DNA from: Prevotella nigrescens
GTDB taxonomy: Bacteria > Bacteroidota > Bacteroidia > Bacteroidales > Bacteroidaceae
Length of the DNA: 64,000 nt
Direction of reading: 5' to 3'
Assembly (NCBI RefSeq): GCF_031191185.1
Contig: NZ_CP133465.1
Location: 1,050,001-1,114,000, forward strand
In this document: one piece after another, positions 56,532 through 64,000 of the stretch
How the letters are laid out: every line of letters begins with the position of its first letter
Position numbering within the stretch: position 1 is the first letter of the stretch
Notes under the pieces: generated by a model
Told to the model about the DNA's origin: nothing
Databases searched by the model: none
The model's input: only the letters and a program-made list of their open reading frames with translations
Made by a program: the position numbers and the translations under genes

Positions 56532-58073
56532 CTATTCCCACTCAATGGTTGCAGGTGGCTTTGAAGAAATATCGTAGCAAACGCGGTTTACCCCCTTTAC
56601 TTTATTGATGATTTCGTTTGAAACTTTTGCCATAAAGTCGTAAGGCAGTTGCGCCCAGTCGGCAGACATGGCATCGGTGCTGGTTACGGCACGCAAGGCA
56701 ACAGGGTGCTCGTAGGTGCGTTCGTCGCCCATAACGCCTACACTGCGGATTGTAGACAGCAGAACGGTACCAGCTTGCCATACTTTATCGTAGAGAACTT
56801 CGCCGTCTTCGCAAACGTAGTGCTGCATGTTCTCGATGTAAATGTCGTCAGCATCTTGCAGAATGCGTACCTTTTCGCGGGTAATATCGCCAAGAATGCG
56901 CACTGCCAAGCCTGGTCCGGGGAATGGGTGGCGCTTGATGAGGCGTTCAGGCATGCCCAATTCGTACCCCACACGGCGCACTTCGTCTTTGAAAAGCCAT
57001 TGTAACGGTTCGCAAAGCTTCAGATCCATTTCCTTAGGAAGTCCTCCCACGTTGTGGTGACTCTTGATAACCATGCCCGTAATGCTTAGACTTTCGATGC
57101 GATCGGGGTAGATTGTGCCTTGTGCCAACCACTTTGCATCGGTTATTTTCTTAGCTTCGGCATTGAAAACCTCTACGAAATCGCGACCGATAATCTTGCG
57201 TTTCTGCTCTGGGTCGGTAACTCCGGCAAGGTCGGCAAAGAACTTTTCCGATGCATCAACGCCGATAACGTTCAGCCCTAAACCTTCGTAAGCCTCCATT
57301 ACCTTCGCAAACTCATTCTTGCGGAGCATGCCGTGATCTACGAAAATGCAGGTAAGGTTCTTTCCGATGGCACGATTGAGCAGGGTAGCGCATACCGAAG
57401 AATCGACACCACCTGATAAACCGAGTATCACGCGGTCGTTTCCTAACTGTTCTTTCAGTTCTTTCACGGTTGTTTCCACATACGAGGCGGGGCTCCATTC
57501 TTGCTTGCTGCCGCAGATATCCACTACGAAATTCTTTAGAAGCAGAGTTCCCTGTGCAGTGTGGAAGACCTCCGGGTGAAACTGGACTGCCCACAAAGGT
57601 TGCGTCGTTGAGGCGTAAGCTGCAAACTTTACATCACTTGTTGAGGCGATAGTCTTGCAGTCGGAGGGAATGGCAGTAATGGTATCGCCGTGGCTCATCC
57701 ATACTTGTGAGTTCTTGTCGAAGCCGTAGAACAACGGATTTTCCGTATCTACAGTTGCCAAGTTAGCGCGTCCATACTCGCGTGTACCCGTTTGTTCTAC
57801 CTTGCCACCGTTCTTGTGCGAGATGTATTGTGCACCGTAGCAGATACCAAGTACAGGAACTTTGCCTACAAACTGGCTTAAATCCACTTGGAACGCTTCT
57901 GGATCGTGAACCGAATAGGGCGAACCTGAAAGGATAACGCCTATCACCGACGGGTCGTCTTTGGGGAACTTGTTGTATGGAAGTATCTCACAGAACGTGT
58001 CTAATTCACGCAATCGGCGACCAATTAGCTGGGTTGTCTGTGAGCCGAAATCCAAGATGATGATTTTTTGCAT
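56532..58073 (-). CDS. guaA: GMP synthase (glutamine-hydrolysing)
   Basis: The 513-residue enzyme aminates XMP to GMP. A class I glutamine amidotransferase domain comes first (LGICYGAQY with the catalytic Cys, QFHPEVFHT), then the ATP pyrophosphatase domain with LSGGVDSSV near residue 220. The C-terminal dimerisation domain ends in KPPATIEWE. It starts 46 bp after the MurU-like gene on the same strand, in a tract rich in AAC trinucleotides. Confidence 0.97.
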   Translation of the reverse strand: MQKIIILDFGSQTTQLIGRRLRELDTFCEILPYNKFPKDDPSVIGVILSGSPYSVHDPEAFQVDLSQFVGKVPVLGICYGAQYISHKNGGKVEQTGTREYGRANLATVDTENPLFYGFDKNSQVWMSHGDTITAIPSDCKTIASTSDVKFAAYASTTQPLWAVQFHPEVFHTAQGTLLLKNFVVDICGSKQEWSPASYVETTVKELKEQLGNDRVILGLSGGVDSSVCATLLNRAIGKNLTCIFVDHGMLRKNEFAKVMEAYEGLGLNVIGVDASEKFFADLAGVTDPEQKRKIIGRDFVEVFNAEAKKITDAKWLAQGTIYPDRIESLSITGMVIKSHHNVGGLPKEMDLKLCEPLQWLFKDEVRRVGYELGMPERLIKRHPFPGPGLAVRILGDITREKVRILQDADDIYIENMQHYVCEDGEVLYDKVWQAGTVLLSTIRSVGVMGDERTYEHPVALRAVTSTDAMSADWAQLPYDFMAKVSNEIINKVKGVNRVCYDISSKPPATIEWE

Positions 58074-58119
58074 ATTCTGTATGTTGTTGTTGTTTCTGTT
58101 CTTTTGTTGTTGTTATTGC

Positions 58120-58917
58120 CTAATAGCCTAATTGTTGTGCAAAGGCGTCGGCTTCGGAGAGCGTGTCCAACTTGCCGACGTCCATAAGTTTAAGGTCGTT
58201 TTTCACCTTTCCAACGAAGTGTAAGTCCTTTGCGTACTTCAGATAAAAGTCCATTATGGGGAACTTTTCGGGACATTCGTTCATCGTTTCGAATATTTTG
58301 TTTCCCACAACGTGTATTCCAGAGAAAGCAAAAAGCGTGTAGCCGTGTTGTTCGTTGGTAGCTTTGTCGTTCTTGTAAGGCTGCGTAAAGGTGAGTTCAT
58401 GCAAGGTTTCGTAAGGCGATTTCACTTCTCCGGTGTCTACATTTGTCCACCCCACCAAGCGCATATCTTTATTGAAGATAAGATAACGCTTTGTTTTTCT
58501 TGGGCTTACAAGTAGAACTGCATCAACCTTTTGCTCTGTTTCTGCTTCGCAAGCGTAATCGTATAACGCGCGTAAGTCTACGTTGCTAAGTATATCTACG
58601 TTATGAATGAGTACAGGTTCGTTCGTATTGAAAAGCGGTGTTGCCTTTTTTATTCCGCCACCTGTATCGAGCAGCATTTCCGATTCGTCGGAAATGCGAA
58701 TGTCTGCACCGAAATTGTTTTGTCGTAAATATTCAATGATTTGATTGGCAAAGTGGTGTACGTTCACTACAATGCGCCGGCTGCCTGCTGAAACCAGTCG
58801 TCTGACAATGTGTTCAATGAGCGGTTTGCCCCCAACCCTTACCAATGCTTTGGGCATTCTGTCGGTAAGTGGTTTCAGACGTGTGCCAAGTCCGGCGGCA
58901 AAAATCATTGATTGCAT
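58120..58917 (-). CDS. Sugar-1-phosphate nucleotidyltransferase, MurU-like
   Basis: The 265-residue protein has the nucleotidyltransferase signature FAAGLGTRLKPLTDRMPKAL at the N-terminus, GGKPLIEH and HNVDILSNVDL with the metal-binding Asp. Size and motifs match MurU, which makes UDP-MurNAc from MurNAc-1-phosphate. The gene upstream codes for an AmgK-like kinase, the usual partner, which strengthens the call. Another sugar phosphate is possible. It has its own promoter. Confidence 0.85.
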   Translation of the reverse strand: MQSMIFAAGLGTRLKPLTDRMPKALVRVGGKPLIEHIVRRLVSAGSRRIVVNVHHFANQIIEYLRQNNFGADIRISDESEMLLDTGGGIKKATPLFNTNEPVLIHNVDILSNVDLRALYDYACEAETEQKVDAVLLVSPRKTKRYLIFNKDMRLVGWTNVDTGEVKSPYETLHELTFTQPYKNDKATNEQHGYTLFAFSGIHVVGNKIFETMNECPEKFPIMDFYLKYAKDLHFVGKVKNDLKLMDVGKLDTLSEADAFAQQLGY

Positions 58918-58939
58918 TGTCTTCTGGTTTTAATGTGTG

Positions 58940-58970
58940 CAAATTTACTAATTAAATCTCAGACAGCAAA
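58940..58970 (-). promoter_or_regulatory. Promoter of the MurU-like gene
   Basis: On the minus strand, TTTG (58970-58967), a 19-bp spacer and TAAATTTG (58947-58940), 22 bp before the start codon. Confidence 0.75.
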
Positions 58971-59030
58971 GAAATAAACTTATAACCTTAGCTGTTCTTT
59001 TCAGTTGCCATGGTGAAGTTTTACCTTCGC

Positions 59031-60584
59031 CTAAGTACGCTTAGTTTTCGCTTCCAGTACTTGTTCTATGCCTTGTTCGCGATGCGTAATGCGCACTTCG
59101 ATGCCGTATTTCTTATTCAGATGTTCTGCTAAATGCTGGGCACAGTACACGGAACGGTGCTGTCCGCCCGTACAACCGAACGAGAACATTAGGTTGGTGA
59201 AGCCACGTTGCATATAGCGTTCCACGTGGTGATCGGCGAGTTTGTAGACCGGACGAAGAAATTCCAAGATTTCGCCATCGTCTTCCAAGAAGCGGATAAC
59301 AGCCTCGTCAAGTCCTGTTATCTTCTTATAAGGTTCGTAACGACCGGGGTTGTGCGTGCTGCGACAGTCGAAAACGTAGCCGCCGCCATTGCCCGAAGTG
59401 TCTTCAGGAATGCCTTTCCGGAACGAAAAGCTAAACACCCGCACCACCAAGGGACCTTTTCCATCGTACTTGGAGAAGGTTGCGGGACCGTCCAATGGGT
59501 TTGCCTTGTACACATCTTTCTCAGCAACCTTGTAACCGTCGGTTCTGTTCTTTGCAGGTTGTTCGATAAGAGCGAACTGTGGTAGCTGTGTCAGCCTGCG
59601 CAACATATCCAGCAGGTACGGATAAGGGAACATTTTCTCGCCCAAATCCAGTACGTCGCGGAGGTTCTGAATGGCTGGCGGAATGGAATCGATAAAGTGT
59701 TTCTTGCGTTCAAAATAGCCACGGAAGCCGTATGCACCCAATACTTGCAGCAAACGGAAGAGCACAAACAGCGAAAGACGGTTTACAAAATGGCGTTTCG
59801 ACGGCACTTCGGTAAAATGCTTCAGGCTGTTATAATACTCGAAAACCAACTCGCGACGCAGTTTGAACGAATATTTTGCACTTGCCTGCCACAGAAACGA
59901 AGCAAGGTCGTAGTAGTAAGGACCTTTTCGTCCACCTTGGAAATCAATGAATTGTGGCTTTCCGTTGGCATCGAGCATAATGTTCCGTGCTTGGAAGTCG
60001 CGATAAAGAAAGGCGTCCATCTTCTCCGATGTAAGGTCTTTTGCAAACATTCGGAAGTTGGCTTGTAGCTTTAGTTCATGAAAGTCAAGTTCTGTTGCTT
60101 TCAGGAAGCAATATTTAAAGTAGTTCAAATCGAAGAGAACGCTTTCTTCGTTAAACTCTGCTTGCGGATAGCAATAGCTGTAATCCAGCCCACGTGAACC
60201 ACGAAGTTGGAAGTTGGGTAGCTCTTTTATCGTCTTGCGCAACAGTTCCTGTTCGGCAAGATTGTAGCGTCCGCCCGCTTCGCGCCCGCCCCGAATAGCA
60301 TCGAAAAGCGATGTTACGCCCAAATCGGTTTGCAAATAGCGTGTTTCATCTTCAGAAACAGCAAGCACATGTGGTACGGGCAGCTGTCGTTTGGCGAAGT
60401 GTTTGGCAAGATAAATAAAGGCATGGTTCTCGTCGCGGCTCGTACCGATGACGCCAATCACCGATTTCCCCTCGTCGTCAGTAAAGCGATAGTACGTCCG
60501 GTTGCTGCCTGCACCAGCCATTTTCTCTATGTTTGCAGGAACATTGCCTGCCCATTGCTTGTATAGTTCTACGAGTTTTTCCAT
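59031..60584 (-). CDS. AmgK-like sugar kinase fused to RapZ C-terminal domain
   Basis: A 517-residue two-domain protein. Residues 1 to about 330 form an aminoglycoside-phosphotransferase-type kinase: GAGSNRTYYRF near the start, YRDFQARNIMLD near 205 (Asp and Asn of the catalytic loop, with Tyr in place of the usual His) and FIDFQGGRKGPYYYDLAS. This matches AmgK, the MurNAc/GlcNAc anomeric kinase. Residues from about 385 match the C-terminal domain of RapZ (FSFRKGIP, FDCRSTHNPGRY, FSFGCTGGQHRSVY), which in E. coli senses glucosamine-6-phosphate; the RapZ ATPase domain is absent. The MurU-like gene follows 113 bp later. Confidence 0.88.
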   Translation of the reverse strand: MEKLVELYKQWAGNVPANIEKMAGAGSNRTYYRFTDDEGKSVIGVIGTSRDENHAFIYLAKHFAKRQLPVPHVLAVSEDETRYLQTDLGVTSLFDAIRGGREAGGRYNLAEQELLRKTIKELPNFQLRGSRGLDYSYCYPQAEFNEESVLFDLNYFKYCFLKATELDFHELKLQANFRMFAKDLTSEKMDAFLYRDFQARNIMLDANGKPQFIDFQGGRKGPYYYDLASFLWQASAKYSFKLRRELVFEYYNSLKHFTEVPSKRHFVNRLSLFVLFRLLQVLGAYGFRGYFERKKHFIDSIPPAIQNLRDVLDLGEKMFPYPYLLDMLRRLTQLPQFALIEQPAKNRTDGYKVAEKDVYKANPLDGPATFSKYDGKGPLVVRVFSFSFRKGIPEDTSGNGGGYVFDCRSTHNPGRYEPYKKITGLDEAVIRFLEDDGEILEFLRPVYKLADHHVERYMQRGFTNLMFSFGCTGGQHRSVYCAQHLAEHLNKKYGIEVRITHREQGIEQVLEAKTKRT

Positions 60585-60605
60585 TACTCTGTAAATGTTT
60601 CTCCT

Positions 60606-60848
60606 TTAGTTTGTGCCTTCTTCTTTATTTTCTTTTCCTTCTTTTGTATCCCGTTCTATTTCTTTTAAAATATCTTCAGCCTGTTTCTCACCTTGTTTTT
60701 TCATTTCGTATTCGCGTAAGAAACCATCAATAAGCAACAAGATAACCATTATACCCGAAGTTATCAAGATACTTCTTGTTAAAAAGTAAAGTCCCCCTAT
60801 GATGCCGAAGAAGACTATAAACATTTTCCAATTAAGTTTTATCTTCAT
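60606..60848 (-). CDS. Small membrane protein of unknown function
   Basis: An 80-residue protein with two closely spaced hydrophobic stretches (MFIVFFGIIGGLYFL and ILITSGIMVILLLIDGFL). A charged, Lys/Glu-rich C-terminal tail (EYEMKKQGEKQAEDILKEI) is probably helical. It ends 21 bp before the AmgK-RapZ gene on the same strand, so it may be co-transcribed with it. I do not recognise the family. Confidence 0.7.
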   Translation of the reverse strand: MKIKLNWKMFIVFFGIIGGLYFLTRSILITSGIMVILLLIDGFLREYEMKKQGEKQAEDILKEIERDTKEGKENKEEGTN

Positions 60849-60852
60849 GCTA

Positions 60853-60860
60853 CAAAGTTA
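60853..60860 (-). promoter_or_regulatory. Promoter -7 element of the small membrane protein gene
   Basis: TAACTTTG on the minus strand, only 4 bp before the start codon. A nearly leaderless message would result, or the true start is slightly further in. Confidence 0.35.
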
Positions 60861-61030
60861 CTCAAAAGTTTTTAGAAATTGCGAAATACCCCCAGAATTA
60901 TTACTATTTGCAAAGGTGAGACGTAGTAGCAAGTGTCCTGTAACATAAATAAGAAATGTAAAAAAGCAGTATAAATAAAATGATAAATATGCGTGTGCAT
61001 AATGGTTTAGTTATCAACGTATTACAGTAT

Positions 61031-61162
61031 CTACTTTTGGACATCGTAAAAAGCCTGTTTTGCAATGCAAAACCCACCCTTTGGGGCGATAAAAACCACT
61101 GTTTTAGTTCTCAAAACCCACCCTTTTGAGAAGTAAAAGCCTTGTTGTATAATTATGATACC
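61031..61162. repeat. 22-bp-period tandem array C (class I)
   Basis: Six exact 22-bp units begin at 61031, 61053, 61075, 61097, 61119 and 61141. The first five carry a TTTTG, TTTT or CTTTG run near position 6-9 and a TAAAA or CAAAA run near 16-20. It lies in the 530-bp divergent gap 60849-61378, which otherwise holds two promoters and one hairpin. The unit at 61053 contains TTTTGCAATGCAAAA, a near-perfect palindrome. Confidence 0.85.
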
Positions 61163-61172
61163 AATTATACAA
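61145..61172. other. Perfect hairpin at the edge of array C
   Basis: TTGTATAATT and AATTATACAA are exact reverse complements around an 8-base loop. It is AT-only apart from two G/C pairs and lies about 200 bp upstream of the sigma-54 activator gene; role unknown. Confidence 0.4.
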
Positions 61173-61337
61173 GAAATTGAACTGGAAGTGAATATATGAG
61201 AATACTGTTTCTTTTATAGTGAGATTGTAACGATGCATTATATCAGTATGTACCATTTTGAGGGGGCAAAGATGTTTGTGTGTCGGTTTGGATAAATTGA
61301 AAAGAGAGTTATTAGAGTTTGTTAAACTCTGCCAAAA

Positions 61338-61370
61338 TTGCAGAATTTAAAAAATAAATAGGTAAATTTG
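61338..61370 (+). promoter_or_regulatory. Promoter of the sigma-54 activator gene
   Basis: TTG at 61338-61340 and TAAATTTG at 61363-61370, with a slightly long spacer of 22 bp. The -7 element ends 8 bp before the ATG, so the message would have almost no leader. Confidence 0.5.
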
Positions 61371-61378
61371 TCAGCCAA

Positions 61379-62623
61379 ATGAACAATACAGAACTTCAAC
61401 GCGTAAAGCAGCGTTACAACGTTGTGGGCAATTGCGATGCACTGAACAGAGCTTTAGATATTGCATTGCAGGTTGCGCCTACCGACTTGTCTGTACTTAT
61501 AGTAGGAGAGAGCGGTGTGGGCAAAGAGATTATACCTCGTATCATTCATGATAATTCGCCACGAAAGCGGGAGAAATACTTTGCCGTTAACTGCGGCTCC
61601 ATACCCGAAGGAACGATTGACAGCGAACTCTTCGGACACGAAAAGGGCTCGTTTACGGGTGCCATCGGCGAGAGCGATGGCTATTTCGGCATTGCAAACA
61701 AAGGTACGATTTTCCTCGACGAAGTGGGCGAACTGCCTTTGGCAACACAAGCCAAGCTGTTGCGTGTGCTGGAAACAGGCGAGTATATTCGTGTGGGAGG
61801 ACAGGAAGTGCGCAAGACCGATGTGCGCATAGTGGCTGCAACCAACGTTAATATGCGCAAGGCGGTGAGCGAAGGAAAGTTCCGTGAAGACTTGTTCTAC
61901 CGCCTGAACACCATTCCTATTCAGATGCCGCCGCTTCGCGACCGTGGCGAAGACATTCTTTTGCTGTTCAGGCTCTTTGCCATGCAAATGGCAGAGAAGT
62001 ACCGCTTGCCCAAAATAACGCTGGACGACGATGCAAAACAAATAATGCTGCACTACAAATGGCCTGGAAACGTGCGGCAGCTGAAGAACATTACCGAGCA
62101 AATGTCGGTGCTGAGCGAGCAACGTGAGATAACGGCAGACATGCTGACCGACTTTATTCCGCGCGACCCCGATAGCACACAGCTTGCCATTATAGAAAAA
62201 GGAGGAAAGCATAGCTACGAGAGCGAACGCGACATACTGTACCAAATACTTTACGAACTGCGTGGCAATGTGAGCGAATTGCGCCGCGATTTAAATACTG
62301 TTCGCAAGCAACTGGAAGAAACACGTGCACTGAATGGAGCACGAGGATTTGAGCCTTTGCCCGAGAAACATGATGAGACAATGTCCGTTCCTTCCAAACA
62401 CGCTGTCCCGGGGACATCACTTTCCGATGGCATGGTAGAATTTGCAGATGCCGAAGAAATATCCGAGCCTGAGGTTTTGAACCTCAGCGATGTGGGAAGA
62501 CAGATGGTGGAGAAGGCTTTGGAACGCAACAACGGCAACCGAAAGAAGGCGGCACAGGAGTTGGGCATCAGCGACAGAACGCTTTACAGAAGAATTAAGC
62601 AATATGGCTTGGATAGCAAATAA
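61379..62623 (+). CDS. Sigma-54-dependent transcription activator without receiver domain
   Basis: The 414-residue activator consists almost only of an AAA+ domain and a Fis-type helix-turn-helix. Walker A is GESGVGKE near residue 43, the sigma-54 contact loop reads GSFTGA in place of GAFTGA, Walker B is GTIFLDEVGEL and the Fis helix is KKAAQELGISDRTLYRRIKQ at the end. About 20 residues precede the AAA+ domain, so there is no response-regulator input. A 110-residue linker lies before the DNA-binding helix. lptE overlaps its end by 20 bp. Confidence 0.9.
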   Translation: MNNTELQRVKQRYNVVGNCDALNRALDIALQVAPTDLSVLIVGESGVGKEIIPRIIHDNSPRKREKYFAVNCGSIPEGTIDSELFGHEKGSFTGAIGESDGYFGIANKGTIFLDEVGELPLATQAKLLRVLETGEYIRVGGQEVRKTDVRIVAATNVNMRKAVSEGKFREDLFYRLNTIPIQMPPLRDRGEDILLLFRLFAMQMAEKYRLPKITLDDDAKQIMLHYKWPGNVRQLKNITEQMSVLSEQREITADMLTDFIPRDPDSTQLAIIEKGGKHSYESERDILYQILYELRGNVSELRRDLNTVRKQLEETRALNGARGFEPLPEKHDETMSVPSKHAVPGTSLSDGMVEFADAEEISEPEVLNLSDVGRQMVEKALERNNGNRKKAAQELGISDRTLYRRIKQYGLDSK

Positions 62624-63134
62624 AACAGAAAAAATACACCTTATATATATAGTAGTGGCGTTGATGTGTCTCACCGCTTGTTCGGTGAGCTATAAATTCA
62701 ATGGTGCAAGCATCGATTACAGCAAGGTGCACACCATTCAGATAGCCGATTTCCCAATCCGTTCTGCTTATGTGTGGGGACCAATGGGACCTATGTTCAA
62801 CAATAAACTGAAAGATGTCTTTGCCAATCATACCCGCTTGGAGCTGGTGAAACGCAATGGCGACCTGAAGATAGAGGGCGAAATAACACAGTATCAACAG
62901 CGCAACAAGAGTGTTTCGAGCGAGGGCTATTCGGCTCAGACAGAACTATCTATCACTGTAAACGTGCGTTTTGTAAACAGTACGAACCGTAATGAAAATT
63001 TTGAAAAGCAATTTACGGCAACAGCCAGCTACGATACCACAAAGAGTTTGAATGCTGTTCAGGAAGAATTGGTGGAACAAATGATAAAAGATCTTACCGA
63101 ACAAATCTTCAATGCAACTGTTGCTAATTGGTAA
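62604..63134 (+). CDS. lptE: LPS assembly lipoprotein LptE
   Basis: A 176-residue lipoprotein that should plug the LptD barrel and help place lipopolysaccharide on the surface. The lipoprotein signal is IHLIYIVVALMCLTAC, followed by SVSYKFNGASIDY, typical of Bacteroidetes LptE. The start MAWIANK overlaps the activator gene by 20 bp; the longer in-frame start gives 38 extra basic residues before the signal and is rejected. The activator-LptE-secG order is conserved in the phylum. Confidence 0.88.
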   Translation: MAWIANKTEKIHLIYIVVALMCLTACSVSYKFNGASIDYSKVHTIQIADFPIRSAYVWGPMGPMFNNKLKDVFANHTRLELVKRNGDLKIEGEITQYQQRNKSVSSEGYSAQTELSITVNVRFVNSTNRNENFEKQFTATASYDTTKSLNAVQEELVEQMIKDLTEQIFNATVANW

Positions 63135-63171
63135 ATATAACGGACATTAACATTGTAAAGGGAATAAAACT

Positions 63172-63942
63172 ATGGACATAGCGCATTATTTTGATAATCC
63201 TGAAGAGTTGAATAAGGAAACATTATACGAACTTCGGAATCTTATCGCGCTCTATCCGTTCTATCAACCAGCTCGCATACTGCTTCTGAAAAACTTGTTT
63301 CTGTTACACGATGCAACGTTTGACGAGGAGTTAAGGCGTGCAGCTATCTATATTACCAACCGTAGAGTACTTTTTAATCTGGTGGAGGCAGCACATTATC
63401 AACTACGTCCGGAGAAAAGCCAAGAGGCGACATTGCAGTCTGCAAAAGAAGAAACACCGACAGAAACAAATACTGACAGAACAGTATCGCTTATTGATAA
63501 TTTCCTCGAACAAATTCCAGACACTCCGGAGAAAACCGAGAATGGTAACAGAAAGCCTACACCCGTCGATGCAACTGTGGATTATGTTGCCTACTTAATG
63601 AACGCTGAAAGACAGGAGGAGGGTAGGGACGAAGCACCCGAATTGCGTGGACAAAGTCTGATAGACAATTTTATCCATAATGAAGGAGGGAAAATTGTCC
63701 TGCAGGAAGAAACAGAATACGAGCCAGAAAATATAGATGAAGGCGATGAAAAAATAGCTACAGCAGAAGAAAATGGCTATTTTACAGAAACTTTGGCACG
63801 AATATACATAAAGCAAGGGAGATATTCTAAGGCCTTGGAAATAATTAATCGATTAAATTTGGTATATCCAAAAAAAAGTCGTTACTTTGCAGACCAAATC
63901 CGGTTTCTACAGAAATTGATAATAAACAATAATAAAAAATAA
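63172..63942 (+). CDS. Conserved protein with TPR-like C-terminus
   Basis: A 256-residue soluble protein between lptE and secG. Residues 1-85 are helical (NPEELNKETLYELRNLIALY), the middle is acidic and of low complexity, and the end resembles one tetratricopeptide hairpin (TETLARIYIKQGRYSKALEI). It is regularly found at this place in Bacteroidetes genomes and may assist envelope biogenesis. No enzymatic motif is visible. Confidence 0.78.
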   Translation: MDIAHYFDNPEELNKETLYELRNLIALYPFYQPARILLLKNLFLLHDATFDEELRRAAIYITNRRVLFNLVEAAHYQLRPEKSQEATLQSAKEETPTETNTDRTVSLIDNFLEQIPDTPEKTENGNRKPTPVDATVDYVAYLMNAERQEEGRDEAPELRGQSLIDNFIHNEGGKIVLQEETEYEPENIDEGDEKIATAEENGYFTETLARIYIKQGRYSKALEIINRLNLVYPKKSRYFADQIRFLQKLIINNNKK

Positions 63943-63950
63943 CATAGAAA

Positions 63951-64000
63951 ATGTATACGCTTTTAGTAATACTTATCGTTATTGCGGCTATCTTGATGAT
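63951..64000 (+). CDS. secG: Preprotein translocase subunit SecG (5' end only)
   Basis: The window ends 50 bp into a frame that reads MYTLLVILIVIAAILMM, the first membrane helix of SecG. It starts 8 bp after the upstream gene. Identity rests on this helix and on the conserved gene order, so it remains provisional. Confidence 0.7.
   Translation, partial: MYTLLVILIVIAAILM

Noticed and set aside
61454..62245. Minus-strand frame of 263 codons
   Set aside because: Antisense to the AAA+ domain of the sigma-54 activator.

Overview
The window is a gene-dense, moderately AT-rich bacterial chromosome segment from a member of the Bacteroidetes, most likely an oral Prevotella (P. intermedia/nigrescens-like; species not certain). 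The reasons are Bacteroidetes promoters (TTTG or TTG, about 19-20 bp, then TAnnTTTG), few clear Shine-Dalgarno sequences, type IX secretion C-terminal sorting domains, a TonB-dependent receptor paired with a surface beta-propeller lipoprotein, and clade-typical neighbours (serC-serA-DUF1015; DUF1599-DoxX-tpiA-SPOR-folE; sigma-54 activator-lptE-secG). I see no rRNA, tRNA, CRISPR array, prophage or intact insertion sequence.

Layout. 1-9.9 kb (mostly minus): chorismate synthase, an FKBP isomerase with a Cys/His tail, two type IX cargo-like proteins with a 52-residue satellite peptide, then rlmN, a DUF4837 lipoprotein, a PdxA-like protein that has lost its metal ligands, and a flippase-like membrane protein. 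10-17.5 kb: a lipoprotein, a carboxyl-methyltransferase-like protein, and a minus-strand run ending in 5'-nucleotidase, NADH pyrophosphatase and purine permease, which reads as nucleotide salvage. 17.7-24.6 kb: galE, an SLC13 carboxylate transporter, an ABC binding protein and permease without an ATPase, and uraA. 24.8-32.2 kb (minus): an xth-SGNH-MBOAT operon, folE, a SPOR protein, and one reading frame that joins a DoxX/thioredoxin-like membrane protein to triosephosphate isomerase. 32.8-39.1 kb (plus): hexose phosphate mutase, acetyltransferase, and a probable vitamin B12 uptake set (TonB receptor, beta-propeller lipoprotein, type IX cargo). 40-52 kb (plus): gyrA, three related TPR proteins and a DEAD-box-type helicase, then serC, serA, DUF1015 and a YigZ protein. 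52.7-60.9 kb (mostly minus): lipid kinase, miaA, gapA, mscL (plus), guaA, and a probable peptidoglycan-recycling pair (MurU-like uridylyltransferase and an AmgK-like kinase fused to a RapZ C-terminal domain). 61.4-64 kb (plus): a sigma-54 activator, lptE, a conserved protein and the start of secG.

The most unusual signal is not a gene. At least seven intergenic spaces carry degenerate tandem arrays with the same 22-bp period. Four different sequence classes share one architecture: a T-run near unit positions 6-11 and an A-run near 17-20. They occur at convergent, divergent and co-directional junctions. One array has twelve consecutive units of exactly 22 bp; another sits inside a 205-bp element with perfect 17-bp terminal inverted repeats.
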